DNA of 64,000 nt. Source: Vreelandella sulfidaeris. GTDB taxonomy: Bacteria; Pseudomonadota; Gammaproteobacteria; Pseudomonadales; Halomonadaceae. Of the stretch, positions 60,388 to 64,000 are shown one piece after another. The notes beneath the pieces are model-generated. The model did not search any database, had not been told where the DNA came from, and worked only from the letters and a program-made list of their open reading frames with translations. The stretch lies in assembly GCA_007182875.1 (NCBI GenBank), contig AP019514.1, forward strand, positions 3,596,001-3,660,000, read 5' to 3'. The position numbers and the translations under genes were made by a program. Numbering within the stretch: position 1 is the stretch's first letter; each line of letters opens with the position of its first letter.

Positions 60388-60408
60388 TGCCCCGTACCAT
60401 GCGGGGCA
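60388..60408 (+). terminator. Terminator after the malonate operon
   Basis: TGCCCCG / CGGGGCA with a seven-base loop, followed by ATTTAGT, 60 bases after matB. An earlier TTGCCCCGTAC copy at 60362 could compete for pairing. It separates the malonate operon from yjfI. Confidence 0.65.
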
Positions 60409-60477
60409 ATTTAGTAAGGGAACCTTAACTGAACCATTTGTCCCGCTAAGTGTTAAGGTAAAACCACTTAACGAATG

Positions 60478-60951
60478 ATGGAGCAGATCACCTTGACTAC
60501 GCCTACCGTCACTAGCGGCATCACCGCCAGCGAGCTATACCGTTTAATAAACCAACCCGCTACTACGAACGGAGAAGCAGCGACCATTGAATGGCCCGAG
60601 GGTGATATCACCCTGGATGAGACGAATCAGACGTTAATCTGGGAACTGAACGATTACGGCAACCTGCCGATTACCTTGTCACGCAGCGAAAATGAATGGA
60701 TCGCAATGGCGCCCATTGTTGCCGTAGACAGCGTTAAAAACAGCACCGAGCTGAACACGGTTTTACTGCGCCAGGGCATTGCGTTACCGCTAGCCTCCGT
60801 GGGTATTGTGGAAATTGACGGGCGCGACTTTTATGTGGCTTACGGGCAGTTGTTTGGCGATTCTAAACTTGAGTCTATTTGCGCTGAACTGCATGCCACA
60901 GCAAGCGCCGCCATGGACGTCGCTGAACTGATTCAGACGCATTTCGTCTAA
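60478..60951 (+). CDS. yjfI: YjfI-family protein (DUF2170)
   Basis: Intact, 157 residues, soluble and acidic, no signal peptide. The block WELNDYGNLPITLSRSENEWIAMAPI and SVGIVEIDGRDFYVAYGQLFGDSKLESICAEL is typical of DUF2170. It begins the yjfIJKLMC gene order known from Escherichia and relatives, which confirms the assignment. Molecular role unknown; a chaperone-like link to the following PspA homologue is only a guess. A second in-frame ATG directly follows the first at 60481. Confidence 0.85.
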   Translation: MEQITLTTPTVTSGITASELYRLINQPATTNGEAATIEWPEGDITLDETNQTLIWELNDYGNLPITLSRSENEWIAMAPIVAVDSVKNSTELNTVLLRQGIALPLASVGIVEIDGRDFYVAYGQLFGDSKLESICAELHATASAAMDVAELIQTHFV

Positions 60952-61069
60952 CGTAGTCCATCTAAAATCTAATGTTTTTTACCTAAGATAGTTCGTCAGT
61001 CATCGTCACTGCCATTTACAGCGACACAGTGGCACTTTATTTAAAGATATTCTCAAAAGAGACACTTAA

Positions 61070-61763
61070 ATGTTAAGCAAAATTATGACTGCTCTACGCG
61101 GCAAAGCGAATGAAACCGGACAGTCGGTCGTGGACTCCCAGGCACTGCGCATTTTAGACCAGGAAATTCGTGACTCGGAAAATCATCTGAGCCGTTCAAA
61201 ACTGAACTGACCCGCCTGATGGGCCAACGTCAATTGAACAGCAATAAAGCCGACACGCTGGAAAGCAAAATTGCCGAGCTGGAAAAAGCGCTGAAGCCGC
61301 GCTGGATAAAGGCGAAGAACAACTCGCCGTTGAAGTGGCTGAGCGCATGGTCGCGCTTCAGGATGATCTGGAAGCGGAACGCGCCATTGTTAGCGAGTAC
61401 GATGCCAGCATCGAAAAACTGCGCGGTGCGATTCGCGGCACCGACAATCAATTGCGCCAGCTCAAGCAGCAGGTCAGCGTGGTTAAGGCGACCGAGTCAG
61501 CGCAGAAGGCTCAATCTGCCGTGGCGGCTCGCCATTCCGGCCAGAACAGCGCCATGAGCAGCGCCATGGAATCGCTGGAACGTATCAAAGAGCGCCAGCA
61601 ACTTAACTCGGCACAAATGCAGGCTGCCGACGACATGGCAGCGGAAGAGAGCGGCAGTTCCTTGGAATCACGTCTTAAAGCAGCCGGCATTGGTGGCCAA
61701 GAGCGCAAAGCAGACGATGTATTAGCGCGCCTAAAAGCGAAGAAAAACGCGACGCCAGAGTAA
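61070..61763 (+). CDS. yjfJ: PspA/IM30-family protein YjfJ, frameshifted
   Basis: About 231 residues, mostly coiled-coil. MLSKIMTALRGKANETGQSVVDSQALRILDQEIRDSENHL matches the PspA N-terminus. After shifts near 61195 and 61290 a long heptad region follows (GEEQLAVEVAERMVALQDDLEAERAIVSEYDASIEKLRGAIRGTDNQLRQLKQQVSVVKATE), then a tail with SGSSLESRLKAAGIGG. PspA proteins bind and repair the inner membrane as ESCRT-III-like assemblies; YjfJ is a paralogue with unknown stress signal. Confidence 0.9.
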
Positions 61764-61814
61764 ACTCAGCGTGCAAGTCAGTTCCGCTTTTTAAACGCAC
61801 TAGCGAGGCAGGCC

Positions 61815-62539
61815 ATGCTCAACAACCTAAAAGCACTTTTTCGCGCTACCACGCAAAAGCAGCCTGAGCAGACTAGCGGTCGACCGGTGGCGGCGGGGTT
61901 GCCTACAGGCGTTAGTCAGGGAGGACCTTGAAGGTCTCCGCTTGGACGGTCGCGTCAATATCAAGTTGATTGGCCTACGCGCCCACCCGGATGCGCTGTT
62001 CCGCTGGGACGATGACGCCTATCATCACATCGCTGCCGTCGGGCATGTGGATCTAGGTCAGGGGGCAGAACTCGTGCGTTTCTATCTGGATAACGACACG
62101 TGGTTGCAAGCCAATATCGAGAATGGCCAAGTGCTTGAATATAAGCTATTCGACTTTTACCGTGTTACTCATCTCTCGGATGCCGAATTCGATAATTTGA
62201 TAAACGGGGAAGATAAACAGCCTGACAGCCTTGGCGCTCAATCGATTCCCCTTCGCCTCTACCTCAGACGAGGCGCGAACATGCACGTATCAGCGGGTTT
62301 GGGGTAACAACGATAGCGTTTGGTCGCCACCAGTGATGTTTGAAGAACAGGTGATGACCACCGAGAGCTTAACCGCACGTAGCGTGACACACCACGCCAT
62401 GCTCTATGAGCGCACCATCCAAGACGCTGAACGGCTGGAGTACTTATTGCTGAGCGCCGAAGATGATGGTGAAGGCAGCTTTATGCTGGTGCAAAACGTG
62501 GGGGTGGATGTGGCCTCCATCGATATCGACGCAATATAA
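61815..62539 (+). CDS. yjfK: YjfK-family protein (DUF2491), frameshifted
   Basis: About 241 residues, soluble. The start MLNNLKALFRATTQKQPEQTSG has a low-complexity N-terminus. Shifts near 61920 (to LEGLRLDGRVNIKLIGLRAHPDALFRW) and 62250 (to RVWGNNDSVWSPPVMFEEQV) restore the DUF2491 text, including DLGQGAELVRFYLDNDTWLQAN and LYERTIQDAERLEYLLLSAED. Function unknown; always found next to yjfJ-like genes in this layout. Confidence 0.85.
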
Positions 62540-62559
62540 TCTATAAGGAAACTATCGCC

Positions 62560-62972
62560 ATGGTGAATTATCTGTACGGCCTGCCATCATTTATTGCGTA
62601 TCTTGTGACCGCAATTTTGCTGCTCGCCGCCTTTATGTATTGCTACAGCCGGCTTACCCCCACCATGAATGGACATTGATTCGAGAAGGAAACTCGGCCG
62701 CCGCTGCCGCTTACGGTGGCTCGATTTTAGGTTTTACCATTCCGCTTTATAGCGCAATGGCGAACTCGATCAACTTTATCGATTTTGTACTCTGGGGCGT
62801 GGTTGCCTTTATCGTTCAATTAGGCACCTTTTTTGGCGTGAAACTATTTCTGCGTCAGCAGGGCGAAAGCCTGTCTCAACACATCACCGAAGGCCACCAA
62901 GCCTACGGCATTTTAATGGCCAGCGTGGCCGTAGCAGTCGGCTTACTCAATGCCGCTTCGATGACGTGGTAA
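62560..62972 (+). CDS. yjfL: YjfL-family membrane protein (DUF350), frameshifted
   Basis: About 137 residues with four helices: FIAYLVTAILLLAAFMYCY, SAAAAAYGGSILGFTIPLYSA, FVLWGVVAFIVQLGTFFGVKL and AYGILMASVAVAVGLLNAASM. The paired glycine-rich helices are typical of DUF350. One shift near 62660 (to LTPHHEWTLIREGNSA). TAAGGA precedes the start. Membrane partner of the yjf system. Confidence 0.87.
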
Positions 62973-62984
62973 AGGAGAGCCTGC

Positions 62985-63603
62985 ATGTCTAAGCACGATC
63001 ACACCCCCACCTGCCCCGACGTAAACGCAGCGCGCGCTTGTCATTAGCTATGATGGGCGCCAGCGCCTTTGGCCTGCCTGCGGCCAACCGCCCCAGGAAG
63101 AGCAGATCACTGAAATCCAATTCGATCAGCCACGCAGCTTTCAAAGCGTCGAGGAGTGCGTGGAGGAGAATGTCTATACGCGTAGCGCCTGTGAAGACGC
63201 CTACGAAGCCTCGTTGGAAGAGGTGCCACGCTTTAGCACCCTTGAAGAGTGCGAAGCGGAACACGGCGAAGGCGCTTGTACCGCGCCGACCGAAGAGCAA
63301 GCCCAGGCCGCTACCGGCAGCAGCGGCGGCAGCTGGTTTATGCCAGCGATGATGGGCTACATGGTGGGCAGCATGATGTCCAATACCAACCGTGGCCGCT
63401 CCTTTGAGCGGGTGTACCAGGAGCCGGTATATCGCAACCGCCAGAATCAGGGTAACTGGAACACCGCTACCAATCAGGCCACCCAGCGCGTCACCCAGCG
63501 TAATGAGGCAATGCGCAGTTCAGTGGTTCAGAATCGCCGCGCTGCGTCTCAGCGCAGCGGGTTCGGTTCACGCTCTTCGGCCCGGGGCGGCTGGGGCTCC
63601 TAG
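62985..63603 (+). CDS. yjfM: YjfM-family protein (DUF1190), frameshifted
   Basis: About 206 residues. MSKHDH leads, after shifts near 63005 and 63085, into a basic stretch PRRKRSARLSLAMMGASAFGL that could be a membrane or signal segment. After that come paired cysteines in SVEECVEENVYTRSACEDAYEASLEEVPRFSTLEECEAEHGEGAC, which match the DUF1190 repeat pattern. The tail is rich in N, Q, R, S and G (RVYQEPVYRNRQNQGNWNT...SGFGSRSSARGGWGS), low complexity. It overlaps nothing and sits 12 bases after yjfL. Confidence 0.87.
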
Positions 63604-63621
63604 CCATTAGCGGATACCACC

Positions 63622-64000
63622 ATGCTGCGAATCGATATCCCTGAACGAAGCAATTGGAAAGCCCTCGCCCATGAGCTGGGCTTTCATTTTCATACCATCG
63701 ACGGAGAGCCTTACTGGAAAGAGGATGCCTACTACCAGTTCACCATGGAACAGGTTGAACGGGACATTGAAGCACCGACTGAAGAGGTGCATGAAATGTG
63801 TATGGAGTTGGTCGATAAAGTCTGCCACTCCAATGCGCTAATGCAGCGCTTAGCACTTCCCGAGCACATGTGGGACAGCATCCATCACTCGTGGAAATCG
63901 GGTCAGCCGCACCTCTACGGACGGATGGATTTTGCTTATTCCGGTGACGGCCCGGCGAAGCTGCTGGAACTCAACTACGACACCTACCTCGCTTTACGAA
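63622..64000 (+). CDS. yjfC: Glutathionylspermidine synthase-family ATP-grasp protein YjfC, cut by window end
   Basis: The first 126 residues of a protein normally about 385 long. MLRIDIPERSNWKALAHELGFHFHTIDGEPYWKEDAYYQFTMEQVE matches the start of YjfC/YgiC-type relatives of the synthetase domain of glutathionylspermidine synthase, and LYGRMDFAYSGDGPAKLLELNYDTP begins the ATP-grasp region. One base is missing near 63982, since NYDTYLALR should read NYDTPTSLYE. The yjfIJKLM genes before it fix the identity. Which amine or peptide it ligates is unknown. Confidence 0.88.
   Translation, partial: MLRIDIPERSNWKALAHELGFHFHTIDGEPYWKEDAYYQFTMEQVERDIEAPTEEVHEMCMELVDKVCHSNALMQRLALPEHMWDSIHHSWKSGQPHLYGRMDFAYSGDGPAKLLELNYDTYLALR

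Noticed and set aside
1-64000. Dozens of genes as true pseudogenes
   Set aside because: Shifts are single-base, many at short G or C runs, and some cancel in pairs; all catalytic motifs are kept.

Overview
This window looks like a chromosome segment of a halophilic gammaproteobacterium, most likely Halomonas or a close relative. The reasons are moderately high GC, acidic mature binding proteins, four TRAP transporters, and a yjfI-yjfJ-yjfK-yjfL-yjfM-yjfC operon of the gammaproteobacterial type. The genus is inferred from gene content and style, not from a marker gene. Nearly every long gene is broken by one to five single-base shifts, about a hundred by my count. Many fall in short G or C runs, and several come as compensating pairs. 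I read these as sequencing errors in uncorrected data, so genes are annotated as whole units with the approximate shift positions given.

1-26 kb is a sugar-acid catabolic island. It holds a pentonate-type IlvD dehydratase operon with a DMT permease and a GntR regulator. Next come a TRAP transporter and a four-enzyme operon (2-keto-3-deoxy-fuconate-type dehydrogenase, FAH-family hydrolase, zinc dehydrogenase, UxaA-family dehydratase) with a convergent GntR/FCD regulator. A malate/L-lactate-type dehydrogenase follows, with a second TRAP transporter. An SDR-pdxA2-four-carbon-acid-kinase operon comes next. A divergent operon joins a XylX-type 2-keto-3-deoxy-pentonate dehydratase to an L-fuconate dehydratase and a FAD-linked hydroxyacid dehydrogenase. 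A third TRAP transporter closes the island. Several of these promoters share a TCATAC(A/C)A element.

26-43 kb: a LysR regulator diverges from a CaiB/BaiF CoA-transferase and HMG-CoA-lyase pair. A six-gene minus-strand operon fits the transaminase route of arginine (or guanidino acid) breakdown: guanidinobutyrase, YjiH-type membrane protein, 5-guanidino-2-oxopentanoate decarboxylase, NCS1 permease, metallo-hydrolase and aldehyde dehydrogenase. It faces a PAS/AAA+/Fis-type sigma-54 activator. The gap between them carries a good -24/-12 promoter and three dyad sites. A Ugp-type ABC importer follows.

43-54 kb: recQ, a RES/Xre toxin-antitoxin pair, a membrane diguanylate cyclase, a DksA/TraR-type zinc-finger protein, ygjV, a Cache-like sensor protein, an MFS transporter and a GlxA-type AraC regulator.

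54-64 kb: a malonate-use cluster (GntR regulator, TRAP transporter, malonyl-CoA decarboxylase, malonyl-CoA synthetase) with a perfect palindrome in the divergent promoter. After it comes the yjfIJKLMC operon, cut by the window end.

A recurring layout ties the transport operons together. In all four TRAP operons and in the ABC operon a strong hairpin sits just after the binding-protein gene and before the membrane-subunit genes. No tRNA, rRNA, CRISPR array, insertion sequence or prophage was seen.
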